A DNA stretch of 25,170 nt from an uncultured Collinsella sp. (GCA_900547855.1 URIK01000009.1:1-25170); one strand, 5' to 3'. Positions 1 to 7,275 are shown, counted from the first letter of the stretch. The notes: generated from the sequence alone by a model not told the origin. Translations and numbers: made by a program.

Positions 1-49
1 ATCTACACTCGACTAGTCGTCGGCAGCGTCAGATGTGTATAAGAGACAG
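1..49 (+). other. Illumina Nextera i5-side adapter left on contig end
   Basis: Not biological sequence. Bases 1-8 match the end of the P5 oligo, 9-16 (TCGACTAG) occupy the i5 index position, 17-30 (TCGTCGGCAGCGTC) are the Nextera read-1 primer site, and 31-49 (AGATGTGTATAAGAGACAG) are the Tn5 mosaic end. Genomic sequence begins at 50. The mosaic end read as protein gives the well-known artefact MCIRDS, which becomes fused to the neighbouring gene. Confidence 0.98.
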
Positions 50-50
50 C

Positions 51-587
51 GCCGAGGTCGAGGCCATGGACCAGAAGTCCGCGCTTGCCCTCATCCGCGC
101 CCTGCGTCTTGCCCCCAACGGCGTGATCCGCCGCAACGTCGCCACCGACGGCTCCGTCGAGGTTTCCTCCAACATCGGTGTGGTTGCCACCTCTGACGAC
201 GAGGTCAAGATCATGCTGTCCCCGCGCTCCTCGATTACCTCGCTGCAGAACGAGTTTAAGGACCGCCTGCAGATGCTGGCCGATGTCCTGGGCTTCGATG
301 CCAAGTTTGAGTTCGAGTATCCCGGTTGGAGCTATGCCGAGCATTCGCCGATCCGCGACGTCTTTGTCGAGAGCTATCGCGAGCTCTTTGGCTCCGAGCT
401 GCGCATCGAGTCCATTCACGCCGGCCTTGAGTGCGGCCTGTTTGCCGAGGCCCTGCACGGCCTGGACGCCATCGCCGTGGGCCCGACGCTCTCCGATGTC
501 CACACCCCGGACGAGAGCATGGAGCTCGCTTCTGCCGAGCGCTTCTACGAGCTGCTCATCGACGTCCTCAAGCGCCTTGCCGCGTAA
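51..587 (+). CDS. pepD: Beta-Ala-His / cytosol nonspecific dipeptidase (M20 family), C-terminal fragment
   Basis: About 178 codons of the C-terminal part of an M20-family aminoacyl-histidine dipeptidase; the 5' part lies beyond the contig end. PepD enzymes are cytoplasmic two-metal peptidases that hydrolyse short peptides such as carnosine. Family features visible are HAGLECG near the middle and GPTLSDVHTPDES near the end. The His of the DVHTPDE segment corresponds to the last metal ligand of PepD. The preceding stretch (SSRSSITSL-like segment, PGW) fits the lid/dimerisation domain rejoining the catalytic domain. A hairpin terminator follows within 60 bp, so this is the end of its transcription unit. 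The true reading frame is open into the adapter, so no start can be assigned. Family is secure; substrate range is inferred. Confidence 0.88.
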   Translation, partial: AEVEAMDQKSALALIRALRLAPNGVIRRNVATDGSVEVSSNIGVVATSDDEVKIMLSPRSSITSLQNEFKDRLQMLADVLGFDAKFEFEYPGWSYAEHSPIRDVFVESYRELFGSELRIESIHAGLECGLFAEALHGLDAIAVGPTLSDVHTPDESMELASAERFYELLIDVLKRLAA

Positions 588-642
588 AGGTCGCATTAAC
601 GGCGATCCAAAACTTTTGCTGATGGATTGCAAATGACATTAC

Positions 643-690
643 GAGAGGGGACACCCGGTCTTTTGCGACAGGTGCCCCCTCTCTTCTTTT
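643..690 (+). terminator. Intrinsic terminator after pepD
   Basis: A 13-bp stem (643-655 with 671-683) with one mismatch and a 15-nt loop is followed by TTCTTTT. It lies 56 bp downstream of the pepD stop and before the convergent hipA gene. The minus-strand side has no clear U tract, so it probably serves pepD only. Confidence 0.8.
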
Positions 691-713
691 AGAAATGGGA
701 AGCTGATTGGCGT

Positions 714-2018
714 CTAGCCCATATCCGCCCTGATGAGGTCGAGGGTTCGCTGACAGTTTTCGCGGACGAGGCCGAGCATATGCTCGCGCAGGTCCGCCAT
801 GCCGGGCAGGTCGGCGTATTCGTCCATGACCTCTTCCATGCAAATGGGTACCTCGTAGGCGAGGTCCAGCATGGTCGCAAAGCAAAACTTCTCGGTTAGC
901 CCGGCATCGGTGAGCGCCGTCTCCAGCGCGGGGTCGCCCATACCGTGGTATCGGCGGATAGCGCCTGGACCGATGCGCCCCACACGATTTTCGCCGCCAA
1001 TGCTCATGGCAAGGCGCGCCCGGCGGCGCATGCGCTCGTACGCCAAGCCCGATGCGACATCGTACATTCGAGCCATCATGGCTGCGCCGTCGTTTCCAAG
1101 GAGCAGGGAATAGTTTTTCGCATGCGCATCCGGTGCGCCGATAATGGCGTTGAAGAACAGTATTTGCGTAAACAGATACAGGTTAAGTTGATGGTGGCTC
1201 GTATTTACGAGGAGCTCTTGAATGTCGCGGGTGGTCGGGCCGCCGTCTGCCGTGTTCTTTTGGGCGGGCATCACCCCAAGTGCCTGACAGAGGTCTTCTT
1301 GATGTAGACGCCTGATCGTTCCGTCTTCGACTTTCATGCGGTCATAGCGCTCAACAATGAGGGCAGGTTCGTCCTCAAACATACGATATTCGACGTTTGC
1401 CGTTGCGATACCGGCGCGCTGGGCGCTTTTCATGCAGACAAACTCATTGAGAGCCTCGAGTTTAAATCCGATAACGCCATTTTTGAAAATATGCGTCGTG
1501 GGCGAGGAGCCCACACATTCGCACCAGCGACCGTCTATGAGCGCGAGAGCGAACTTGCCCTGATTGCCTCCGAGTGACCAACTTTCATCTAGGCCCATCC
1601 AGGATGCATTGCGGTCATCTCTGATTGACTTGAGACGCAGCGCAATCTCGTGATCGCCTATAGGGCGGTATTCGCTGGTGCGATGCAGGACGGCGTTGAC
1701 GTCTTCTTCGGCACAAAACTGCACTCCACCCGGACAGTCAAGTCCGATATGGCTGAGTAGCGCAACGGCATTGTTGGGTCTAACGTCGAATTCGGCAGCA
1801 ATCGCTTTTCGCTGATCCTCGCTGTCGGGTAGAAGGCCAAACAAGTATGGATTCATGACCTGTTGGCTGTATGTACGATTTGATACGGGTATGTTGATCG
1901 ATAATGCGGGCCCGTCATAGTCTTGATCATAGACAAAGCTGATGAGACCGTTCTCATCTTGCATGAGCGTTCCTGCAGGTTCGCCGCAAATAATAGTCCG
2001 AAGCGATGTGGTGGCCAT
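714..2018 (-). CDS. hipA: HipA-family serine/threonine kinase toxin
   Basis: A full-length HipA (434 aa, close to E. coli HipA at about 440). HipA kinases phosphorylate a target (GltX in E. coli) to arrest growth and contribute to persistence; the target here is unknown. Visible features are an N-subdomain (1-110), a P-loop-like SLGGNQGK at 148-155 whose Ser148 corresponds to the E. coli Ser150 autophosphorylation site, HQEDLCQALG at 239-248, a catalytic loop GAPDAHAKNYS with Asp297 and Asn302, and a metal-binding MYDVAS with Asp320. All catalytic residues are present, so an active kinase is expected. It starts 3 nt after the hipB stop, so the two genes are co-transcribed. The ATG is preceded only by a weak GGGA, suggesting translation coupled to hipB. 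Confidence 0.92.
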   Translation of the reverse strand: MATTSLRTIICGEPAGTLMQDENGLISFVYDQDYDGPALSINIPVSNRTYSQQVMNPYLFGLLPDSEDQRKAIAAEFDVRPNNAVALLSHIGLDCPGGVQFCAEEDVNAVLHRTSEYRPIGDHEIALRLKSIRDDRNASWMGLDESWSLGGNQGKFALALIDGRWCECVGSSPTTHIFKNGVIGFKLEALNEFVCMKSAQRAGIATANVEYRMFEDEPALIVERYDRMKVEDGTIRRLHQEDLCQALGVMPAQKNTADGGPTTRDIQELLVNTSHHQLNLYLFTQILFFNAIIGAPDAHAKNYSLLLGNDGAAMMARMYDVASGLAYERMRRRARLAMSIGGENRVGRIGPGAIRRYHGMGDPALETALTDAGLTEKFCFATMLDLAYEVPICMEEVMDEYADLPGMADLREHMLGLVRENCQRTLDLIRADMG

Positions 2019-2021
2019 TGG

Positions 2022-2492
2022 CTATTTCCCGTTAGGCTTTGGTTGGACAGATGCGTTTGCGGCAATCGAGACTCCGAGATTGGACATGGCGAAATCTGCG
2101 AAGGCTTTGTCGTAGAGTTCAGACGTAAAGGGGGCGTCTGCAAGAACCGGAATGGCGGCGCAGCAACGGTAGCTATGAGAGGGACGTTGAGCGCGATGGC
2201 GTCTGGGGGTACTGTGAGGTTGCAAATCGGCACGCGGAACGTTGGCTGATTGCTCATTTTTCGTTTCGCCTATATCCCCTTGAGCGGCGAGCGCCAGTCC
2301 GAGAGCATTGAAGATTGCCAATAGCTTGTCGAGTCGAATGCCGGTGGCATCTCCTAGCTCGAGCGATGCGAGCAGGCGCTCCGAAACACCGGCTTTTTTA
2401 GCGAGGGCCGCACGGGTGATTCCCTGTGACTCGCGTGCCTGGCGCACGTAGATGCCAGCTTGGCGCGGCGTGGTGATGGGAAGGGTATCCAC
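2022..2492 (-). CDS. hipB: HipB-like HTH antitoxin/repressor with long C-terminal extension
   Basis: Residues about 11-70 form a Cro/C1-type helix-turn-helix (RQARESQGITRAALAKKAG, then VSERLLASLE). This is the HipB fold that binds operator DNA and neutralises HipA. It is the first gene of the hipBA pair. The start is GTG at 2492, chosen because AGGAG lies 7 nt upstream. At 156 aa it is nearly twice the usual HipB length (about 75-90). The segment after residue 77 is rich in Pro, Arg, His and Ser and looks unlike a folded domain, while the last 35 residues (ELYDKAFADFAMSNLG) again look protein-like. This could be a genuine linker plus HipA-binding tail, or a region read in the wrong frame through two compensating indels. 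Probably autoregulated through the palindromes just upstream. Confidence 0.82.
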   Translation of the reverse strand: MDTLPITTPRQAGIYVRQARESQGITRAALAKKAGVSERLLASLELGDATGIRLDKLLAIFNALGLALAAQGDIGETKNEQSANVPRADLQPHSTPRRHRAQRPSHSYRCCAAIPVLADAPFTSELYDKAFADFAMSNLGVSIAANASVQPKPNGK

Positions 2493-2505
2493 GGCAATCT
2501 CCTAA

Positions 2506-2577
2506 CGTGCAGACTTTTGCATATCAGTATGACATGCAAAAGTCTGCACGAAAAGGCCTTATGCAAAACTCTGCATG
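2506..2577 (-). promoter_or_regulatory. hipBA promoter/operator: three phased TGCA-N6-TGCA palindromes
   Basis: Three 14-bp sites of the form TGCA-N6-TGCA lie at 2508-2521, 2535-2548 and 2562-2575, each starting exactly 27 bp after the last. The first two are arms of a perfect 17-bp inverted repeat (2506-2522 and 2534-2550, 11-nt spacer). The first is 16 bp upstream of the hipB start, just beyond its RBS. A possible -10 (CATACT, minus strand) falls between sites 1 and 2, so bound repressor would block transcription. HipB proteins are known to bind several spaced palindromes upstream of hipBA; the assignment here is by position and symmetry. Confidence 0.75.
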
Positions 2578-2616
2578 AGACTTCCACGTTGACGTTGAGC
2601 TTATGAGAGGCGTTTT

Positions 2617-3195
2617 TTATATCGCGAGGATCCCCAGATGCTCAAGCAGAATCTTGAGGCCGATGAGGATGAGCACGACGCCGCCCACGATGGTGGCAGG
2701 CTTTTCGTAGCGCGCGCCAAAGGTATGGCCGATCGCCACGCCGGCGACGGAGAAGATAAACGTTGTGACGCCGATAAGCGATACAGCGGGCACGATGTCA
2801 ACCGAGAGCGCCGCAAACGAGATGCCTACGGCCAGGGCGTCAATCGAGGTGGCAATGGCGAGAACCAGGTATTCTACCAGGTCAATCTTCTCGGCATTCT
2901 TGTTGTCGCTCTCGCCCTCGTCCTCGGTAAAGGCCTCCCACAGCATCTTGCCGCCGATGAAGGCCAAAAGGATAAAGGCGATCCAATGGTCGATGGGCCC
3001 GATGATGCCCATGAATTGACTGCCGAGCGCCCATCCGATCACGGGCATGCCGGCCTGAAAGCCGCCAAAGAACAGGCCGAGCACCACGGCGACTTTAAGG
3101 TTGATCTTTTTCATGCCGAGACCCTTGCAGATGGAAACGGCAAAGGCGTCCATCGAAAGGCCAACGGCGAGCAACACGAGCTCTGCGAGTCCCAT
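2617..3195 (-). CDS. mntP: Manganese efflux pump MntP
   Basis: A 192-aa polytopic membrane protein of the MntP (YebN/DUF204) family, which exports Mn2+ and relieves manganese toxicity. About six transmembrane segments are arranged as two three-helix repeats. The acidic motif of the first half, GLSMDAFAVSICKGL at 12-26, is echoed in the second half by ATSIDALAVGISFAAL. The paired Asp residues in these motifs are the ones implicated in metal transport. A charged cytoplasmic loop (TEDEGESDNKNAEK) separates the halves. Length is typical. The start ATG follows a GGGAG-type RBS in the leader. The gene is divergent from disA and separated from hipBA by about 120 bp. A candidate Mn-responsive leader lies upstream. 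Confidence 0.93.
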   Translation of the reverse strand: MGLAELVLLAVGLSMDAFAVSICKGLGMKKINLKVAVVLGLFFGGFQAGMPVIGWALGSQFMGIIGPIDHWIAFILLAFIGGKMLWEAFTEDEGESDNKNAEKIDLVEYLVLAIATSIDALAVGISFAALSVDIVPAVSLIGVTTFIFSVAGVAIGHTFGARYEKPATIVGGVVLILIGLKILLEHLGILAI

Positions 3196-3251
3196 AGTCT
3201 GGCTCCCTCTCTGCGGGCGAGCCCGATTACGCGACTACTCCCTCATTTATA
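3196..3251 (-). promoter_or_regulatory. mntP promoter and leader; possible short yybP-ykoY (Mn2+) riboswitch
   Basis: On the minus strand a -10-like TATAAA (3251-3246) is followed by a leader of about 50 nt that begins GAGGGAGTAG. It then contains a CGGGC-TC-GCCCG hairpin followed directly by CAGAGAGG. GGGGAGUAG near the 5' end and a GC hairpin followed by GCAGAG are hallmarks of the yybP-ykoY Mn2+ riboswitch, which often controls mntP. The leader is shorter than the usual family member, so the match is tentative. A covariance-model search would decide it. Confidence 0.4.
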
Positions 3252-3257
3252 TGAGAC

Positions 3258-3340
3258 CCGATGCTACCACATGAGCAGTCAAAGGAGCCCCGTCCCAAAT
3301 GAGCTACCTAAGCGGTGTTCGCTCATTCTGTAAGCATCGG
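3258..3340. repeat. Nested inverted repeats between mntP and disA
   Basis: A perfect 8-bp outer pair, CCGATGCT (3258-3265) with AGCATCGG (3333-3340), encloses a perfect 6-bp inner pair, ATGAGC (3299-3304) with GCTCAT (3321-3326). It lies in the 221-bp divergent region. It could be a folded 5' leader of disA or an operator region; no known riboswitch consensus was recognised. Confidence 0.45.
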
Positions 3341-3416
3341 ATTTCGCAAGCGCCGCAGGGACAAACCGTGAGAAACTATTTAGCGTTTATGGAGCGTATA
3401 CGATGGGAGCGATGCC

Positions 3417-4484
3417 TTGGATAAGAACGAGCTGCAAAAGCGTATGGAACAGGCTATCCGCCTGACGGCACCTGGTCAGCCGATCCGCACCGCCCTCGAC
3501 ATGATCATCGCCGGTCACCTGGGCGCCCTTATCTGCGTCGGCGACACCGAAAACGTGCTCGCTGCCGGCAACGACGGCTTCCCGCTCAACATTTCGTTCA
3601 CCTCGAACCGTCTGTTCGAGCTCTCCAAGATGGACGGTGCCATCGTCATCGACGGCGACCTCACCCAGATTCTGCGCGCCAACTTCCACCTCAATCCCGA
3701 TCCCTCGCTTGCCACGAGCGAGACGGGTATGCGTCACCGCACCGCCGCTCGCATGTCGGTGCTTACCGATGCCATCGTGATCTCGGTCTCGGCCCGTCGT
3801 GCCGTCGTCAACGTGTACGTTCACGGCAAGAGCTACGAGATCCAGCCTGTCACCACCATCATGAGCTCGGTCAACCAGCTCGTCGCTACGCTTCAGACCA
3901 CCCGTCAGTCGCTCGATCGCTCCCTGCTGCGCCTGACGGCCCTTGAGCTCGACGACTACGTTACGCTCGCCGACATTACCGGTATTTTCTCGAGTTTCGA
4001 GATCATGCAGCAGGCAAAGACTGAGCTTAAGGATTGCATCGTCAAGCTGGGCAACCAGGGCAAGCTCGTGCAGATGCAGCTCGAGCAGCTCGCCGGTTCC
4101 AGTATGGATACCGAGTATGACCTGATGATCCGCGACTACGCGAGCGACTCCTCCGAGGCCAATGCCGAGAAGATTCGCGCCGAGCTTAGCCGCATGACGC
4201 CTAAGGACCTGTCCGACCCACAGCATGTGGCGGCGGTTCTGGGTTATGACGACCTGGATGAGGACTCCGTCATGACGCCGCTGGGCCTGCGCACGCTTTC
4301 GCGCGTGTCCGTCGTGCGCGACGGCGTAGCCGAGAAGATTGTCGACGAGTACGGCTCGCTGCAGGAACTCATGGACGACATCAGCGAGGATCCGGAGCGC
4401 CTGGGCGACTTTGGCGTTAACAACCCTGCCATTCTTGCGGACTCCCTGTACCGCATGAAGGGCACCAAACAGGGGAACGCATAA
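3417..4484 (+). CDS. disA: DNA integrity scanning diadenylate cyclase DisA
   Basis: DisA makes the second messenger c-di-AMP from two ATP and scans DNA for branched structures. It is 355 aa, typical for the family. The N-terminal DAC domain (about 1-145) shows both active-site motifs, DGA at 73-75 and RHRTA at 106-110. A helical spine (about 150-285) and a C-terminal helix-hairpin-helix DNA-binding domain (about 290-355) follow. The start is TTG at 3417: it is the only plausible start after the in-frame stop at 3381, and GGGAG sits 7 nt upstream. Nearby ATGs (3389, 3403, 3412) are out of frame. It heads the disA-ispD-ispF-cysS run and overlaps ispD by 1 nt (TAATG), so the two are translationally coupled. 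Confidence 0.96.
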   Translation: MDKNELQKRMEQAIRLTAPGQPIRTALDMIIAGHLGALICVGDTENVLAAGNDGFPLNISFTSNRLFELSKMDGAIVIDGDLTQILRANFHLNPDPSLATSETGMRHRTAARMSVLTDAIVISVSARRAVVNVYVHGKSYEIQPVTTIMSSVNQLVATLQTTRQSLDRSLLRLTALELDDYVTLADITGIFSSFEIMQQAKTELKDCIVKLGNQGKLVQMQLEQLAGSSMDTEYDLMIRDYASDSSEANAEKIRAELSRMTPKDLSDPQHVAAVLGYDDLDEDSVMTPLGLRTLSRVSVVRDGVAEKIVDEYGSLQELMDDISEDPERLGDFGVNNPAILADSLYRMKGTKQGNA

Positions 4485-5212
4485 TGGCGCCCGTATGCGC
4501 CGTGGTCGTTGCCGGTGGTAGCGGCCAGCGCTTTGGTAACCCCGGTGGCAAGCAGCTCGTCAATGTAGCAGGCCGTCCGCTTATGAGCTGGTCCATCCGC
4601 GCATTTGACCGTAGCGATAAGGTCGGCCACATCGTCGTGGTTTGCCCTGCCGAGCGTCGTGCCGAGATGCGCCGCCTGGCCATCGACCCGTTTGACTATG
4701 ACACGCCTATCAGCTTTGCCGATGCCGGCGATACCCGCCAGGATTCCACCCGTGCCGGCGTGCATGCGGTTCCGGCGGGTTTCGAATATGTCGCCATTCA
4801 CGACGGCGCTCGTCCGCTCATTACTACCGAGGCGATCGATCACGCTATCGACGTGCTCGTGAGCGACCGCGCCCTCGACGGTGTCGTGTGCGGTCAGCCC
4901 GCGATCGACACGCTCAAAATCGTCGATGGCGATAATATCGTCGAGACGCCGCCGCGCGAACTCTATTGGGCCGCACAGACGCCGCAGATCTTTAGCGTCG
5001 ACGCCATGAAGCGCGCCCACACCGCAGCCATCGCCGAGGGCTTTATCGGCACCGACGATTCTTCGCTGGTCGAGCGCATGGGTGGGCGCGTCCGCTGCGT
5101 CCAGAGCCCGCGCGATAACCTTAAGGTGACGGTGCCCGAGGACCTGCGTCCCGTAACCGCGATTCTGCTCGGCCGCATGGCCGAGGGAGAGGACCTTCCC
5201 CATGTTCAGTAA
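4484..5212 (+). CDS. ispD: 2-C-methyl-D-erythritol 4-phosphate cytidylyltransferase
   Basis: Third step of the MEP isoprenoid pathway: MEP + CTP gives CDP-methylerythritol + PPi in the cytoplasm. The 242-aa protein has the nucleotidyltransferase fold with the N-terminal CTP-binding loop VVAGGSGQRFG (8-18) and Lys23. GDTRQDSTRAG, HDGARPL, QTPQIF, TDDSSLVE and the C-terminal NLKVTVPEDL match IspD signature segments. The ATG overlaps the disA stop by 1 nt. The 3' end overlaps ispF by 11 nt, as is common where IspD and IspF are encoded or fused together. All catalytic segments are intact. Confidence 0.96.
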   Translation: MAPVCAVVVAGGSGQRFGNPGGKQLVNVAGRPLMSWSIRAFDRSDKVGHIVVVCPAERRAEMRRLAIDPFDYDTPISFADAGDTRQDSTRAGVHAVPAGFEYVAIHDGARPLITTEAIDHAIDVLVSDRALDGVVCGQPAIDTLKIVDGDNIVETPPRELYWAAQTPQIFSVDAMKRAHTAAIAEGFIGTDDSSLVERMGGRVRCVQSPRDNLKVTVPEDLRPVTAILLGRMAEGEDLPHVQ

Positions 5213-5696
5213 CCTGCGCATTGGACACGGCTACGACGTTCACCGTCTGGTGGAGGGGCGTCGATGTATTATCGGCGGTGTTGACATTCCCTACGAGCGC
5301 GGCTTGCTGGGCCACTCGGATGCCGATGTGCTCGCGCACGCGTTGGCCGACGCCATTCTGGGCGCCTGCCGTGGGGGAGACATCGGCAAGCTGTTCCCCG
5401 ATACCGACCCCGCCTACGAGGGTGCCGATTCGATGGTGCTGCTCGCTCGCGTGATGGACTATGCGCGCGAGCTGGGCTTCGAGTTTGTCGATGCCGATTG
5501 CACCATTGCCTGTCAGCAACCCAAGATCACCCCGCACCGCGATGCCATGTGCGCCAACCTTGCCCATGCCCTGGGCGTTGACGTCGAAAACGTGGGCGTC
5601 GCCGCCACTACGACCGAAAAGCTCGGCTGGGAAGGCCAAGGCGAGGGAATTGGCGCCTGGGCCGTCTGCCTGCTACAGAAAACCGCTAAGGAGTAA
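5202..5696 (+). CDS. ispF: 2-C-methyl-D-erythritol 2,4-cyclodiphosphate synthase
   Basis: Fifth MEP-pathway step: cyclises CDP-ME 2-phosphate to MEcPP with release of CMP. At 164 aa it is the usual size. IspF acts as a trimer with a divalent metal (Zn2+) at each active site, bound by the equivalents of Asp12, His14 (GYDVHRL) and His46 (DVLAHALADAILGA). DIGKLFPDTDP and TTTEKLGWEGQGEGIGAWAV are the other diagnostic segments. The start lies inside the end of ispD with a GAGGGAGAGGA ribosome-binding region upstream. cysS follows after 3 nt. The intermediate enzyme IspE is not in this window. Confidence 0.96.
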   Translation: MFSNLRIGHGYDVHRLVEGRRCIIGGVDIPYERGLLGHSDADVLAHALADAILGACRGGDIGKLFPDTDPAYEGADSMVLLARVMDYARELGFEFVDADCTIACQQPKITPHRDAMCANLAHALGVDVENVGVAATTTEKLGWEGQGEGIGAWAVCLLQKTAKE

Positions 5697-5699
5697 CGA

Positions 5700-7166
5700 A
5701 TGCGTATCTACAACAGCGCTACCCATAAAAAGGAAGAGTTCCAGCCCATCGAGTCCGGCAAGGTTCGCATGTACGTGTGCGGCCCCACGGTCTACGACAA
5801 CATTCACATCGGCAACGCTCGCACGTTCATCAGCTTTGACGTGATTCGCCGCTGGCTCATCGCGAGCGGCTACGAGGTCACGTTCGCCCAGAACCTCACC
5901 GATGTCGACGACAAGATCATCAAGCGCGCCAACGAGCAGGGCCGTACGGCCGCCGAGGTCGCGACGGAGTTCTCCGACAAGTTCATCGGCGTCATGCGCG
6001 CCGCCAACGTGCTCGATCCCGATGTGCGCCCCCGCGCCACCAAAGAGATCGGCCCCATGATCGCCATGATCAAGACGCTTATCGAGCAGGGCCACGCTTA
6101 TGCAGCCGATAACGGCGATGTGTACTTTGCCGTGCGCAGCGATCCCAACTACGGCCAGGTCTCGGGCCGCAACATCGACGACCTTATGGTGGGCGCGCGC
6201 ATCGAGGAGAACGAGGACAAGAACGACCCGCTCGACTTTGCCCTGTGGAAGGCCGCCAAGCCCGGCGAGCCCAGCTGGCCGAGCCCCTGGGGCGAGGGCC
6301 GTCCCGGCTGGCACACCGAGTGCGCCGCCATGGTGCACCGCTATCTGGGCACCCCGATCGACATCCACGGCGGTGGCTCCGACCTTGCCTTCCCGCATCA
6401 CGAAAACGAGTGCGCCCAGGCTACCTGCGCCTGGCACCAGGGCTTCTCCAACACCTGGATGCACACGGGCATGCTGCTGGTTGACGGCGAGAAGATGTCC
6501 AAGTCGCTCGGAAACTTCTTTACGCTGGCCGAGGTCCTCGAGCAGCACTCTGCCGCGGCTCTGCGTCTGCTGATGCTGCAGACGAGCTATCGCTCGCCGC
6601 TCGACTTTTCTTGGGAGCGCCTGGAGGGTGCCGAGAACTCGCTCACGCGTATCGCCGGCACGGTCGAGAACCTGCGCTGGGCCGCAAGCCACGCGACGGC
6701 CGACGCCGATGAGGCGGCATCCGAGGCGTTTGCCGCCAAGGCCGCCGAGACCCGTGCCACCTTTAAGGAGTGCATGGACGACGACTTTAACACCGCCGGT
6801 GCCATGGGTGCCGTCTTTGGCTTTGTCACCGAGTGCAATCAGTATTTGGAGCAGGCGGGCGATGCTGCCGACAAGGCCGCAGTCTTGGCTGCCGCCGATA
6901 CGCTGACCGAGCTGCTCGATACGTTTGGCGTCGAGCTTCCCGAGCCCAAGGTCGAGCTGCCGCTGGGGCTGCTGGGCGTTGCCGCCGGTCTGGTTGCCTA
7001 CACGGGTGACGATGTGGACGAGGCAGCTGCCAAGATTCTCGAGGCCCGCGCCGAGGCCCGTGCCGCCAAGAACTGGGATCTGGCAGATGCCATCCGCGAC
7101 CAGCTCAAGGACCTCGGGCTGACGATCGAGGATACTGCTGCGGGCACTCGTATTAAGAGTCTCTAG
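5700..7166 (+). CDS. cysS: Cysteine--tRNA ligase
   Basis: Class I aminoacyl-tRNA synthetase, 488 aa, charging tRNA-Cys with ATP. The HIGH-type motif is HIGN (36-39) and the KMSKS loop is at 265-269. The Zn site that discriminates cysteine is formed by Cys27 (YVCGPT), Cys208 (WHTEC), His233 and Glu237 in the HHENE segment. The C-terminal DALR-type helical and anticodon domains (about 320-488) are Ala/Glu-rich but complete. AAGGAG lies 6 nt before the ATG, which starts 3 nt after the ispF stop. Co-location of cysS with ispDF and rlmB is a conserved arrangement in Firmicutes and many Actinobacteria. Confidence 0.97.
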   Translation: MRIYNSATHKKEEFQPIESGKVRMYVCGPTVYDNIHIGNARTFISFDVIRRWLIASGYEVTFAQNLTDVDDKIIKRANEQGRTAAEVATEFSDKFIGVMRAANVLDPDVRPRATKEIGPMIAMIKTLIEQGHAYAADNGDVYFAVRSDPNYGQVSGRNIDDLMVGARIEENEDKNDPLDFALWKAAKPGEPSWPSPWGEGRPGWHTECAAMVHRYLGTPIDIHGGGSDLAFPHHENECAQATCAWHQGFSNTWMHTGMLLVDGEKMSKSLGNFFTLAEVLEQHSAAALRLLMLQTSYRSPLDFSWERLEGAENSLTRIAGTVENLRWAASHATADADEAASEAFAAKAAETRATFKECMDDDFNTAGAMGAVFGFVTECNQYLEQAGDAADKAAVLAAADTLTELLDTFGVELPEPKVELPLGLLGVAAGLVAYTGDDVDEAAAKILEARAEARAAKNWDLADAIRDQLKDLGLTIEDTAAGTRIKSL

Positions 7167-7172
7167 TATTTG

Positions 7173-7275
7173 TCGACCGTTTGAGGTGCGGCAGATTGCC
7201 TTGAAAGAGGAGGGCATAGACCTGGTGGTCATGCCCGACGATTGAAAGGCAAGGTGCCGTGGCTCGGACGGTCGA
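7173..7275 (+). ncRNA. Candidate structured RNA (long rod) in the cysS-rlmB gap
   Basis: The 143-nt gap can fold almost end to end. A 13-bp stem (7173-7185 with 7263-7275, including two U-G pairs) leads to a 2x2 loop and then a 6-bp stem GCGGCA/TGCCGT (7188-7193 with 7255-7260). After a second 2x2 loop comes a perfect 7-bp stem TTGCCTT/AAGGCAA (7196-7202 with 7246-7252). A symmetric purine-rich 9x9 internal loop follows, then a 10-bp stem with one bulged A (7212-7222 with 7227-7236) capped by TGGT. It has no U tract, so it is not a terminator. A role as a regulatory leader of rlmB or an RNase III-type processing stem is inferred. The family was not recognised. Confidence 0.5.

Noticed and set aside
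33..50. MCIRDS start for the pepD fragment
   Set aside because: These codons are Tn5 mosaic-end sequence, not genomic DNA.
5673..7232. 519-codon open frame antisense to cysS
   Set aside because: Lies wholly over cysS and its neighbours; Gly/Leu/Val-rich shadow with no recognisable motif.
7174..7245. Short frame ending RQIALKEEGIDLVVMPDD in the cysS-rlmB gap
   Set aside because: No good start with RBS; the bases are better explained by the long paired RNA structure, though a decayed gene end cannot be excluded.
7190..7258. tRNA-like cloverleaf in the cysS-rlmB gap
   Set aside because: Two small GGCA/TGCC hairpins suggested it, but there is no T-loop or anticodon arm, and the alternative continuous rod pairs far better.
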